A stretch of 64,000 nt of DNA from Tupaia tana (taxonomy: Eukaryota > Chordata > Mammalia > Scandentia > Tupaiidae), in contig JAKSZU010000008.1 of the NCBI GenBank assembly GCA_026018925.1, forward strand, positions 8,670,415 through 8,734,414, given 5' to 3'. The notes beneath the pieces were generated by a model, which saw only the letters and a list, made by a program, of their open reading frames with translations, was not told the DNA's origin and did no database searches. Below, in pieces: positions 1-10,689 of this stretch. Position 1 is the stretch's first letter, and each line of letters begins with the position of its first letter. The translations under genes were made by a program, and so were the position numbers.

Positions 1-75
1 GGGTCTGGGACTTAACCCACGGTGGATGATGACATGGGAATTCAGCACTTTAACTACCATACCATCTGCTGGCCC
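1..75 (-). repeat. SINE-A/C head, partial
   Basis: This is the reverse complement of the tRNA-like head of the dominant SINE, ending in CTGCTGGCCC. The element is cut by the window edge, so its length and subtype are unknown. Confidence 0.7.
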
Positions 76-347
76 TGAGGATTTATCTTTCTTGAGCTGT
101 TAAGAATATTTGTAATTCTTGGAAGGAGATTTAAATATCAACATTTCCAGGAGTTTGTAAGAAGTGGGTTCCAACCCTCATGGATAATTTAAAGAGGCTC
201 AAGATTTCAGTGGAGAAAGTAACTGTAGAATGGTGGAAATAGCAAAAGAAGGAGAATTAGAAATGAGTCTGAATGTGTGAATGAACTATTATAATCTTAG
301 GATAAAATCTGAACAGATGAGGAGTTGCTTCTTAAGAATGAGCAAAG

Positions 348-618
348 GGACCAGCAGTTAGCGTAATGGCTATGTCGCTGGACTCCCACGTAGTTGACCG
401 TGGTTCGAGTCCCGGACCCGGTGGCTTAAACTCACGCCGGGCGTGTGTGCGTGCGTGCCCAAGATCTTGAGAGGAGAATGGAGGAGAAGGGATTGCGGCA
501 TGGCCATCCCCCCTGGGGGGTGATTTCCTGCTTTCTGTCTCTCTGTCTCTCTCTGTCTGTCTGGCGAGTGCACGCGCCCTAAAGCAAAAACCTCTCCAAA
601 AAAAAAAAAAAGAGAAAA
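348..618 (+). mobile_element. SINE-A, full length, young
   Basis: This is a complete tRNA-derived SINE: head with A-box-like TAGCGTAATGG and B-box GGTTCGAGTCC, a body with GGAGAATGGAGGAGAAGGG, the self-complementary CCCCCCTGGGGGG, a CT tract, and an A-rich tail. It is flanked by a 14-bp target duplication AAGAATGAGCAAAG (334-347 and 619-632) and interrupts the Tigger1-like element. Confidence 0.93.
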
Positions 619-648
619 AAGAATGAGCAAAGAAAGTGGTTTCTTGAG

Positions 649-1023
649 ATGGGGTATATTCCTAGTGAAGATACTGTGAACACTGTTGAAATGACAACAA
701 AGGATTCAGAATATGACATAAGCATAGTTGACAAAGTAGTAGCAGAGTTTCAGAGGATTAACTCCAAGTTTGAAAGAAGTTCTACTGTGGGTAAGAGACT
801 GCCAAAACACATCACGTACTACACAGAAATCTTTTATGAAAGGAAGAGTCAATCCATGAGGCAAACTTCATTGTTGTCTTATTTTAAGAAATGGCCACCA
901 CCATCTCAACCTTCAGCAACCACCATCTTGATTAGTCAGCAGCCATCAAATAGAGGTAAGACCTTCCATCAGGAAAAAGATAATGAGTTGCTGAAGACTG
1001 AGGTAACTGTTAGCATTTCTTAG
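649..1023 (+). pseudogene. Tigger-type transposase C-terminal fragment
   Basis: This 124-codon open stretch matches the C-terminal tail typical of Tigger/CENP-B-like transposases, including the terminal block TSLLSYFKK near residues 73-81 after a segment ending in YTEIFYERK. In the family this tail follows the DDE catalytic domain, which is absent here together with the N-terminal DNA-binding domains. The ATG is probably an internal methionine of the ancestral frame. It is most likely a relic that is open by chance. The next in-frame stop is followed directly by the element's AATAAA, as in the family. Confidence 0.7.
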
Positions 1024-1249
1024 CAATAAAGTATTTTTGAATTAGGGTAAGTACATTTTTTAAAGATATAATTCTATTGCACTTAATAGACTACAGTATA
1101 GTATAAACATAACTTTCATAAGCACTGGGAAACAAAAATTTTATATGACTTGATTTATTGCTATTATTTGTTTTATTGTGGTGATCTGGAACCAATTCTG
1201 CCATATTTCCAAGATATGCTTGTATATAAAATGTTCAAAATAGGCAAAT

Positions 1250-1490
1250 ATATATATATATAGGGAGAGAGAGAGGGAGAGAGAGAAAGTAGACTCATGG
1301 TTGCTTAGGGCTGTTTTAGGGGTGGGAGACAGAAACAAAGTTTGTTTCTGGGATGTTCTGAAATTAGATGATCTAAGTGTTCTAAAATTAGATTATTATG
1401 ATCTTTGAACTCTGTGAATATATTAAAAATTATTTGATCATTTTAAATGGGTTAATCTTATGATATATAAATTATATATAAAGCTGTTTA
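1250..1490 (+). repeat. TA/GA simple repeat followed by an old L1 3'-UTR-like segment
   Basis: A (TA)n then (GA)n tract at about 1248-1289 is followed by CATGGTTGCTTAGGG and an A/T-rich stretch with phrasing typical of old mammalian L1 3' ends. No ORF. The assignment is by eye and uncertain. Confidence 0.45.
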
Positions 1491-1954
1491 AGAAACAGTC
1501 ATTCATGGTGGGATGTTCCACATAAGGAAGCATATAGAAAGAACTCCCTCTGCCTTCTATTTTCAATCTAGGCAATTATTTGTGCCTTACTAACCGAAGG
1601 TTGGATGACTTGGCCAAAATGGCATGACACAGTTTTGCATGCATATTGTCCATGAAAAAAAAAACAGTTGACATACAAATGTTTTTTCAACATGGTAAAA
1701 AAGGAGGACAATGAGGAAGGAATCGAGCGAAAAATAGACAGTAAATCTTAAATATATTTACTATCCTAATGACAATAATAATCTGTATATTCTTAAATCT
1801 TTGCCAGCTTTCTTTCAAGAACATTTCATATTACAACCTTTTGTATTTTGGCTGAGTTTGCCTTCCTTCTAGGTCTAAGCATCATGAGGATGGGGGCTGA
1901 CCCAGTGTCCTTTATTGTCATCTGGACAGGATTTGGTACAGCATAGATATTGGG
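1491..1954. other. Unassigned AT-rich intergenic sequence
   Basis: I see no gene, RNA or recognisable repeat here apart from short A runs. Confidence 0.5.
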
Positions 1955-2220
1955 CTTTTTTTTTTTTTTGGAGAGGTTTTTGCTACCGGGTGCATGCACT
2001 CGCCAGAAAGACAGAGACAGAGAGACAGAAAGCGAGAAATCACCCCCTGGGGGGGTGGCTACCCCGCAATCCCTTCTCCTCCATTCTCCTCTCAGGACCT
2101 TGGGCACGCCCGCATGTACGTGCGTCTGGTGTGAGTTTAAGCCTCCGGGTTCAGGACTCAAACCACAGTCGTCTACATGGGAGTCCAGCAACATAGCCAT
2201 TATGCCAACTGCTGGTCCCA
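1955..2220 (-). mobile_element. SINE-A, full length
   Basis: This is a reverse-strand copy: the T tail is on the left, then the body, then the tRNA-like head ending in TGCTGGTCCC. It has all SINE-A blocks with moderate divergence. Target duplications are not clear. Confidence 0.9.
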
Positions 2221-2689
2221 ATACTAGTCTTTGTTATTTGGTATTTCAGGACTCTTGTTTCAGAAAGGAATGCTGAAACATAGAGGAAACCCGGGGCTGT
2301 AGGAGGACTGGCCCAAGCATAAGCTGTGATGGATAGTTGTCAGAGAAAATCAGGGTATAAACCAAGGGATGATCCCATCCTATCAGAACTCAGCAGATCA
2401 GTGCTGTATAGTGAGATCCAGGAAAGAGCAGTAACAGGACTGATATTAAGCAGGAAAACAAACAAACACACAAACCAAACTAGCAAAAATGTTGTCTCCA
2501 TATCCTGACTCCAATCTCCTTCCAGTTCTTGTTCCTGTTCTAGTGAGGTTTTTATTCCTATTATTCACAAATCAGGTTTTGTTGAGCATACAGATAAACT
2601 CCACATTACTAAAGCCTGCAGTTAATTCTTGGTACTCTTTGTACCACTTGAAATAGGTCACCCTACCTTCTTCCAAAAACACTTGCCTC
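2221..2689. other. Unassigned intergenic sequence
   Basis: No convincing gene or repeat. A 60-codon ORF at 2326-2508 has no recognisable features. Confidence 0.45.
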
Positions 2690-2995
2690 CCTTGGCTTCC
2701 AGGACACCACTTTGTTGATGTGCATTTTCCTTACTGCCTCCTTTGCTGGCTCCTCCCCTTCTCTGTGGCTATTATACATTAGAGTGCCCTGGACTCCAAT
2801 CTTAGGCAAATTCCCTTCTCAATTTACATTAACTTTTTGGAAGCTCTAATTCAGATGCATCCAAGCTTTAAATACCATCAGTATGTCAATGAATCTCTTG
2901 TCTATGCCTCTAGCATGAACTTCTAGTATATGTACACTTAACTGTCTACTTTATACTTGTACTTGGTATCTAATGTGTTTTTTTAATTCTAAAAC
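2690..2995 (+). repeat. L2-like ancient LINE, segment 1
   Basis: The run with TGGCTTCCAGGACACCAC, CTTTGCTGGCTCCTCC and TTTAAATACCATCAGTATG follows a common ancient mammalian LINE (L2-type). It is continued by segments at 4070-4435 and 5750-6130. Recognised from memory of the family; orientation is inferred from the order of segments. Confidence 0.5.
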
Positions 2996-3002
2996 ATAAT
3001 TT

Positions 3003-3799
3003 TTATTATTTTTTATTTTTGCATTAATTAATTAACTAAATTAATTAATTATTTTTCAATTCATTTTCTTCCATACATTCAATCACATTATTATTTGTCT
3101 TACAAATTGGATACTTCAGTAGGTTAACATTACTCCCTAGTACAGTTGATAAAACTACAAAATATCTTCAACAGATAATATCACACCTCTTTGTGCCATT
3201 AATGCTTTGCCTCCCTGTCCCTCCATCAAATGTCCTTCCTCAAATCCTCCTCTTTCACACACACTGTATCTGGTATTTACATCTATATACTGTGTTTCTA
3301 TATCCTTTAGTCAATTAGTTTCAGTCACAGAGTGTGGACACTTGGTATATATTAAGTGGAGACACAATTCCTCTCCTTCATAGCCTGGCTTGCTTCACTC
3401 GGCAGTAAGTCTTCCATATTCATCCACTTCCTGTCAAAAGCCAGGGTTTTGTTGTTGTTGTTTTTTTTTTTTTTTTTTGGCTGAATAGTATTCCATTGAG
3501 TATATGTGCCACAATTTTTTTATCCATTCATCTGTTCGTGGGCATTTGGGTTGTTTCCATGACTTAGCAATTGTGAATAGTGCCACAATAAACATCGATG
3601 TGCAAGCACTTTTCCGATTAAGTATTCTTCTATCCTTTGGGTGGGATTGCTAGATCATATGGTAGTTCTATTTGTAGATTTTTAAGGAATCTCCAAATTG
3701 TTCTCCACAGTGGTTGGACCAATTTACATTCCCACAAGCAGTATAAGAGTTCCCCTTTCACCACACCCCTGCCAACACTTATCGTTTTTTTATGTGGTT
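3003..3799 (-). mobile_element. L1 3' end, 5'-truncated
   Basis: The reverse complement of the end of L1 ORF2 plus the 3' UTR. The + strand shows GCTGAATAGTATTCCATTG, then CAATTGTGAATAGTGCC, then GGAATCTCCAAATTGTTCTC and CATTCCCACAAGCAG, the standard reverse reading of L1 ORF2. The 3' UTR block at 3060-3420 is shared with the L1 at 33143-34390, so both belong to one lineage. No intact ORF. Confidence 0.85.
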
Positions 3800-4050
3800 T
3801 TTTTTTTTTCTTTTTGGACAGTTTATTTTTGCTATAGAGCACGTGCGCTCGCCAGACAGACAGAGACAGACAGAGAGACAGAAAGCGAGAAATCACCCCC
3901 CAGGGGGCATGGCCGCACCGCAATCCCTTCTCCTCCATGCTCCTCTTGGGATCTTGGGCACGCACGCACACGTGCCCGGCGTAAGTTTAAGCCACCTGGT
4001 CTGGGACTCGAACCGTGGTCGACTATGTGGGAGTCCAGCGACATAGCCAT
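3800..4050 (-). mobile_element. SINE-A, young, short at the head
   Basis: A reverse-strand copy with intact body and B box that stops at GACATAGCCAT, missing the first bases of the head. Flanks TATGTGGTTTTTT and TAATGTGGTTTTTA look like an imperfect target duplication within the L1/L2 junction. Confidence 0.9.
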
Positions 4051-4069
4051 TTTTAATGTGGTTTTTAAG

Positions 4070-4435
4070 ATGATGCTTGTCTTCCTCTCCCTCGTTAGAT
4101 CACCATTTCTAAGGTCCTCTTCGTCTGAATAATCAGGAACTGCATTCTTCCTGCTTCACTGGAAAAAATTCTCAAATCTCATCTTCCTCATTTATTCCTT
4201 TGCTCTTATTCCCCACAGCCAATCCATGTCCAAGCCATGTCTAAGCCATCTGCAGATATTCAGTAATATCTGCAGATATTACAGTAAAAATATTCAGAAT
4301 CAGACTATTTCCACTACCTCCATAGTAGCTATTTTGGTACAAGTCATCTTCATTTCTTATTTGGATTATTACAACATTCTCTTAATTGATCTACATGTAC
4401 TTTTTTGTAACAATCTAATCTAACCCAGTATACTT
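4070..4435 (+). repeat. L2-like ancient LINE, segment 2
   Basis: It continues the segment at 2690-2995 after the L1 and SINE insertions. It includes CAGCCAATCCATGTCCAAG and a stretch around TTATTTGGATTATTACAACA that matches the same ancient LINE. No ORF. Confidence 0.45.
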
Positions 4436-5720
4436 TGATTTCAACTTGACTTCTTTCTGTATTTCTTTTAGAGCAAGTTTAATGGTAAAAATTCCCCGAG
4501 TTTTTGATTAGTTGTGACTATCTTAATTTCTTCCTCAGTTTTTATGGACAGTTTTGTCAGATAAAGATTTTTTTCCACTTTGAATATATCATACCATGCT
4601 TCTGGTTTCCAAGGTTTTTAATAAGAAATTGACTGATAATCATAAATGAAGATCCCATCCCTAATAATTGCTTCTGTCTTGCTACTTTCACTATTGTTCC
4701 CTGTCTTTGTCTTATGCAGTTTGGTTATAATGTGTCCTGGTGTGAATTTGTCCTAGTTTATACTACTTGTATTGCAGTGAAATTCTTGACTTTATAGATT
4801 TATCTTTTTCCTCATATTTTGGAAATTTAAAGCCATTATTTCCTCAAGAAACTCACTGCTTCTCACCTTTTATTTCCCCTTCTGGAGCTTCAATAACACA
4901 TATGTTGGCCACTGAGGGTATTCCACAGGTCCCTAAACTCTTCATTTTTCCTCAATGCTTTTTTCTTTCTGTTCCTCAACTCCAAAATATCAGTGGTCCT
5001 ATCATCAAGTTTAATTCTTTTGTCTGCTTAAATCTGTTTTTGAACTTCTCTGGTAGCCTTTTCCATGTCTATTATTGTAGTTTCAGCACCAGAATTTCTT
5101 TTTTGTTTCTTTTTATAATTCCTCTTTATTAATATTCTAATTTTCCTGTCTTCATCCATATTTTCCTCTAGCTATGCATCTTTAAAACAATTGTTTTATG
5201 ATTTTTGTCTACCAATTCTGATATCTGGGCTTCCTTAGGAATATTTTTTTGTTACTTATTTTGTTCCTTTTAATGGGCAACATTTTACTGTTTCTTTGTG
5301 TGAACTGAGATTGTTGTTGAAAACTGCATTTGAATCTTATAACTCTAGAAATCTAACTCTTCTGTTTCCCAAGGATTTGCTATTTTGAATTTTTTGATTA
5401 GTAGAGTATCACAACAAAGTCTGCTCACCTTTTCCATCAGAAACTATAATCAGCAATCAGAACATAGAACCCCAATATATAGAGGACAAAATCCTTATTC
5501 TCCACTCTGTTTCCTATAAGCTGCTCCAGGAATAGGGGTTGCCATCTCTATAGTTGCTCACCCACAATGCTGCAGAGTGAGAGATGGGTAGTTGCTACTG
5601 TGCTAATGGCTGAAACCACTAGAAACTAACTAATATACCAGCCAAGTCTTCCCTAGAAGCTGTAAGCATCTGAACAGACTTCAGAGCTCCAAGATAATAA
5701 TGTACTGCTTTTACAATTAT
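4436..5720 (-). repeat. L1-derived segment of the ORF1/5' type
   Basis: This T-rich block resembles the segments at 54900-56140 and 57100-59100: phrases around TTTGGTTATAATGTGTC, CCATTATTTCCTCAAG and GTTTCAGCACCAGAATTTC recur in mammalian L1/HAL1 5' and ORF1 parts read in reverse. It is badly decayed and ORF-less. It interrupts the L2-like element. Confidence 0.5.
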
Positions 5721-5749
5721 TGTCTAGGTAGAGAGACGGACTCCTGACA

Positions 5750-6130
5750 CTTCCTTTTCTACTGTCTTTCCTCTGGTCAGTCTGTATATTTAACTTCAAT
5801 TTTTAATACAATAGCCAAAGACCCTTTGAAATTTAAGTCAGAAGTCAGATTCATTACTTCAACAAGACCCTTCTTTAGTTTCATGTCTCACTTAAAGTTA
5901 AAGCCAAAACCTTTACCATGGGCATCAAGGCCCTAAATAACTTGGTGTCCTCTCATTCTAGCCATACTGACCTTCTAATGATTTCTCAAATACTTCAAAT
6001 ACTTCCCATGTACTCTTAACTCAGGAGCTTTACACACACTCTCTCTGCCAGTAACACTCTTGTCTCAAATGTATGTATGTCATTTCTTCTCACTACTTTT
6101 AGAACTCTTTGATACTTCCTGATATAGTCT
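5750..6130 (+). repeat. L2-like ancient LINE, segment 3
   Basis: It contains AAGCCAAAACCTTTACCATG, GGCATCAAGGCCCTAAATAA and a stretch on the pattern CTAGCCATACTGACCTTC, which is the well-known L2 3'-region pattern. It extends the two segments to the left. Confidence 0.6.
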
Positions 6131-6635
6131 GATTTTTGCATTATGGGTCTTGGACTTTTATGGAGAAGTAAATTATAGTAGTTACAGTGAGGCAGGGTTC
6201 ATCAGACACATATATTTGTGTAACTTGGCTATATTAAATGCAGGTAGAAGATCCTTCCTTTAATAGACATTTATCAAGTGTCTGCTAGGCACAAGGCATT
6301 GGGGTGTTTCTGGAAATCCAGAGATGAGAAAGAAATTACACTTCTGGTGCTTACTGAGCTTAGTGACTGACACTACCAATTATGATGCAGTATGAAATGT
6401 ACGAGAGAGTATATTTCTACAGACAGATATGAGAGCACAGTGAAGTGTTCTTAATTTATTCAATAGGAAATACTGACATAGAAGGAAGGCAAAGATTCAG
6501 GGTTTCTGAACGAATTGAATATTGAAGGAAAAATTGATAGTAATGAAAGACTGTGTTTGGGCTATGAGGAGGCATTCTGGGAGTAGGGGTGGGGGAATGG
6601 GGGTGGGGGGACAATAGATGTGAAAATCCAGAGGC
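6131..6635. other. Ancient repeat traces and unassigned sequence
   Basis: Around 6255-6320 the text ATTTATCAAGTGTCTGCTAG resembles an old mammalian-wide repeat. G-rich GGGGTGGGGGAATGGGGGTG follows at about 6588-6610. No gene is evident. Confidence 0.35.
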
Positions 6636-6820
6636 ACGGGACCAGCAGATGGCATAATGGTTATGTTGCTGGACTCTCATGCAGTTGACTGTGCTTCAAG
6701 TCCCAGAACCAGTGGCTTAAAACTCATGCCAGGCATATGTGCATGCATGTCCCATTCCTGAGAGAATGGAGAAAGGATTGCTGCATGATTATCCCCCTGG
6801 GGGTGATTTTTCACTAGTTA
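6636..6820 (+). mobile_element. SINE-A, older, 3'-truncated
   Basis: Head (GGGACCAGCAGATGGC) and body to the CCCCCTGGGGGTGATTT block. The CT tract and tail are missing. Diverged from the young copies. Confidence 0.85.
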
Positions 6821-6845
6821 ATGCAGATCATATCTAACTGGACTT

Positions 6846-7111
6846 TTTTTTTTTTTTTTTTTGGAGAGGTTTTTCGCTATAGGGCGCATGTGTTCGCCAG
6901 ACAGAGAGAGACATAGAGACAGAAAGCGAGAAATCACCCCCAGGGGGGATGGTCACGCCGCAATCCCTTCTCCTCCATTCTCCTCTCGGGATCTTGGGCA
7001 CGCACGCACACGCGCCCGGCGTGAGATTTAAGCCACCGGGTCCGGGACGCGAACCGCGGTCGACTACGTGGGAGTCCAGCGACATAGCCATTACGCTAAC
7101 TGCTGGTTCCC
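6846..7111 (-). mobile_element. SINE-A, full length, very young
   Basis: A reverse-strand full copy with a 13-bp perfect target duplication TCTAACTGGACTT (6833-6845, 7112-7124) and CpG-rich, barely decayed sequence. The A and B boxes are intact. Confidence 0.95.
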
Positions 7112-7839
7112 TCTAACTGGACTTATAATCTGCACTTTAATGAATGAATGATACCATTCATTCCTATCGCTATCCTGTAAATACAAATGTCCTTACTGTT
7201 TCCAAAGCCATTCTGTGTAGACAGTGGAAATTGCAGATGGAGGCTTGTAGCAAACTTAAAAGCTTCTATTTCTCTTATCTATACCTTTCATCTCTTCTTC
7301 CCTCCATCTCTCTCTGTATTTCTTTCTCTTTTACTTTTTAATAAGTAGTTTATGACAAAGTCATTACTTATGAGGCAAAGTATGCAGTTTCATGATCATT
7401 TTCCTTCTGTGTTGTATCTGTAGACAACATTCTGGAAACCAATTTAGAACCTGTTCTTCCCTAGAGGACCTCTTCCTTTGTTTTTGTTGTTCAGAGCTGA
7501 GGCAAGTTCTCAGTAGGAAACCCGATTAGGTGAGGCATCTTCAAATCAGATTAGCTCATGGGTGCCATCTGGGGACATCATGTGTGACATAGTCTTGAAA
7601 CATGTTCAAATTGCACCATGGTGAATAAAGCAGTGAAAGAGCGCTTGGTAAGCCACCCATAAAGTTACTTCACTTCTCAGTGGTGGCTTTCTTGTTCGTC
7701 CTGTGTTGTGCTGAGTAGCTAGATTGCCAAAGCTAGTAGTTTTTTTCACTAGCATTACATCGAAGCAGTAACAAGTAGTGGTGCCTAAGTGAAAAAAAAA
7801 GAGGCCTAGGTCCTGTTCTTTTTTCATGACAACCATGAG
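7112..7839. other. Unique sequence upstream of the putative RP1 promoter
   Basis: No recognisable repeat. A 94-codon minus-strand ORF at 7606-7890 has no family features and is not called. The segment could hold distal regulatory DNA for RP1. Confidence 0.4.
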
Positions 7840-8102
7840 CAAATATTGACTCAGACTTATTAAAGAATGATAAATGTCAAGCCATTTCATTTTTAGCAGT
7901 ACAATAACAATGTTTCCCCTTTCGCATTTATAAATGAGAATTTAAGGTTGCTTGGGAGAGAAACGTGTGTTAATTGGTGAAATATTTTTTCTGGGGAATG
8001 ATGCTAGGTGAATAAGATGATGCAAGGAAAACTCTTCAGGAAGATTTTAGGATTGCAGAGCATGCTCAGAACTGGTTTATTTCTGGCTGTGGTCCCTTTA
8101 AG
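7840..8102 (+). promoter_or_regulatory. RP1: Putative RP1 promoter and non-coding exon 1
   Basis: Seen in the sequence: a TGACTCA element (AP-1/NRL-type half site) at about 7847, a TATA-like TTTATAAATG at about 7927, and a good splice donor AAG|GTGAGA with the exon edge at 8102. A GGATTA core (CRX-type) follows at about 8133. Known: RP1 has a non-coding first exon and the compact gene spans about 15 kb. From 8.1 kb to the poly(A) site is 14.6 kb, and intron 1 would be 4.6 kb. The exon start and the factor sites are inference; I did not recognise the exon by sequence. Confidence 0.3.
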
Positions 8103-10419
8103 GTGAGATCTGTCTGGTGATCAGCATTATTGTGGATTAAATTAATTGGCTGTACTCAATCCCTGGGTGGATATACTAAGAATAAATTCAAAGACATTCA
8201 TTTCTTCGCACGAAATGAGCAGGTTACATATCCAGGGACATTTATATAAACTATTCAAACAACTGAAACATCTTTTTATTTTTGGTTTCCTTTATAAAGA
8301 AGAGTTCAAGTTCTGGTACGTACAAAACTATTTGATATCTTCTTTTGAAAATAACGTCTTACTAGTTGTATTTTGTTTTCTACTTTATATCTAGGTTACC
8401 TACCTGTGTTCTAGCTAACCATTAGAGAAAGGATAAATGTTCCTAATAATTATTGTCTTCTACTAAATATGCCAGAACATTCATAGTATGCTGATAAGAA
8501 AGGAGAGAACTTCAGTTCCAGGAAATGAAGCTGTTGTAGAATATTCAGAAACGAGTAAAGTTTATCTTTTGTTCTGGTTACAAAAGCACCATATACTAAT
8601 TATAGAAATCTGTACAATACATTAAAGAAGGAATCTGCTTGTAATTCAATGATCTGAGACTGCCACAGTGGATAACTGGTGTATTTCTTAACTTAGCTCT
8701 CGGTCCCTAACCTTACCTTCCAGAGCGATGAAAACCTGTGAAATGAACTGATTTGCTCATATCATATCTGTGAATTCCAAATCTGCCAATTTTGCTTTGT
8801 TCCATTCTACTTCATTCTTTCTGAATTCCCTGAATTCCTACTATATGACAGAAAATTAAAGAAAAAATATAATTACTTAAGTGACACTGGTATTTGTAAA
8901 TATGCTATCTGGTTTGTCAAGGAGAGGAGTGAAGGTATAGCCCTTCTGGTAGAAGCAACTATTTAGCTTTGGGTAGCATAGACTCAAGTCTGTTGTTGGT
9001 TGAGACCAGTGATGACACAGATAAGCCTAACCACAGTTGGACCTAGTGAACCAAAGGGTGTTAAAATCTATGTAATCTTAAAATACAATGAAAGTATTCA
9101 GGATAGTTCCATGGTCCAACTTTTAGCAATGAAGAGGTTCAGCAGAGAAGAGGGGAGAAGGTTGGTAGTAACCCAGACAAATCATTAGAAACAGAATTTA
9201 ATACAATTTGGGCTGGAGGCAAAGAGATTTTGTTAACCAGCTTCCTTGTCAACTTCAGAACTCAGCGATGAGGACAGTGGAGGGCCTTAAGATTTCACGG
9301 TGTCCATTTTTTTCCCTTTCCTACTTCTACTTTAGCCTAAACTTCTTGCAGAATTAAAACCATTTTAGGATGCTTAGTTTGTTCATTTCCTAGGTAGCCC
9401 TTAACTATACTATTGCCTTATCCCTTCAGAAGGCACAGAATAAACATTATTAAAAATGTATGTATAGAAACATTGCTTAATTTTCACCTGATTTCTAATT
9501 GGTTTTTTAAACTGGTTGAGAAAAGATCATAATTAATACAGGGTAAGTTAAAGTTGTGGAGCACTAACAGCTGCTGCATAGGTTGCAACTCAATGACCAA
9601 GTGCTGCTCTTGTTCAAGTGCACTGGCTAGATGTTGCACTCTCTCTTCCTGCCCTACCCTGATTCCTCAGGTTGTATTAGACATTCCTTCGTGATATTCT
9701 CTTGGTAGCCCAGCTCTTTACAAACTTCTCACATGAGCTCTGGGAATTGCATACATCAGGGCAAAGACCAATTCTTCCTTAGGAAGGAATTTGGTTTGCA
9801 CCCCTTCTGGATGATGACATCAAGCACTGAACAAACATCCTTCTTTCATTCAACCATAATACCAAATCTTCATCATGTTCTGTGTTTTTGACACAATGCC
9901 CACCCTTTAGGCCCTAAAGCTTCTCCCACATTTATGCAGAATATGAATTCTCTCTTAAACTGTCCCCTATGATCTTTAGGACTTCCCAGAGATTCTCTTA
10001 CATACAATCGGGATCATGTGAACTTGCATTTGTCTTTTATTTTTGCCACAGCCTTCTTACTAAGGCACTGCTAACACCTTGCTACAAGTACTTTCTCTGC
10101 AAATGCTCTGCCACTGTTGAAACTCTGGCATCCTCCCAGGGCATGGTATCTTCAGTTCTCCCCTTCATACACTAGACTCAAAAACCAGTGTTCAGAGCCT
10201 GGTAGCAGTAGGATAGGGACAACTGGGGCCGCTTCTTCCCTCCAATTGTCTTTATCTTCCATGTTCACTCTCCTGTTCCTAGCACACAATCTCTTTCTCT
10301 TATTTTTGTAAAAACAAACAATTCCTTCTTCCTCCCACAAAAACCTTAGCATATAGGCTCACATAAATATTTTCCAAAAGTGGTCACCAGGTTAATGGTT
10401 CTCAAAACAGTGAGATCCA
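8103..10419 (+). other. Putative RP1 intron 1, left part
   Basis: Mostly unique AT-rich DNA. Around 8575-8640 a stretch like TTCTGGTTACAAAAGCACC resembles an old L1/MIR trace. I see no exon-like ORF. Short ORFs at 9969-10311 lie in unremarkable sequence. Confidence 0.4.
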
Positions 10420-10677
10420 GGGACCAGTAGATGGTGTGGTGGTTATGTCACTGGACTCCTATATGGCAGACCATGGTTCGAGTACCAGACCCAGAGGCTT
10501 AAAACTCATGCTGGGCACGTGTGTGTGCGTGCCCAGAATCCCAAGAGGAGAATGGAGAAGGGATTGTGATGTGGCCATCCCCTTTGGGGTGATTTCTTGC
10601 TTTCTGTCTCTCTGTATCTCTGGCAAACACACATGCTCTGTAGCAAAAATATCTCTAAAACAAAACAAAACAAAACC
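10420..10677 (+). mobile_element. SINE-A, intermediate age
   Basis: Full-length copy with tail (CAAAA)n. Flanked by an imperfect 12-bp target duplication, CAGTGAGATCCA (10408-10419) and CAGTGAGAGCCA (10678-10689). Confidence 0.9.
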
Positions 10678-10689
10678 CAGTGAGAGCCA

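Larger units (their letters stand above)
77..1229 (+). mobile_element. Tigger1-like DNA transposon, 3' part, interrupted by a SINE
   Basis: The segments on both sides of the SINE at 348-618 read as one decayed Tigger-type (pogo/mariner superfamily) element. The 3' half has the C-terminal transposase reading frame, an AATAAA, then the terminal stretch with CACTGGGAAAC and a TTTATTG-rich end, finishing at TATATA as expected for a TA target. The family is recognised from remembered sequence, not a search. The 5' part is missing or too decayed to see. Confidence 0.75.

Noticed and set aside
351-430. SINE heads as functional tRNA genes
   Set aside because: They keep A and B boxes but cannot fold a proper cloverleaf with acceptor stem, and each is followed by a SINE body.
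370-630. Minus-strand 86-codon ORF and many similar 60-130-codon ORFs with PPGGMA..PQSLLLHSPLGILGTHAH-like text
   Set aside because: All lie inside SINE-A copies in one or the other frame. They are translations of the SINE body, not genes.
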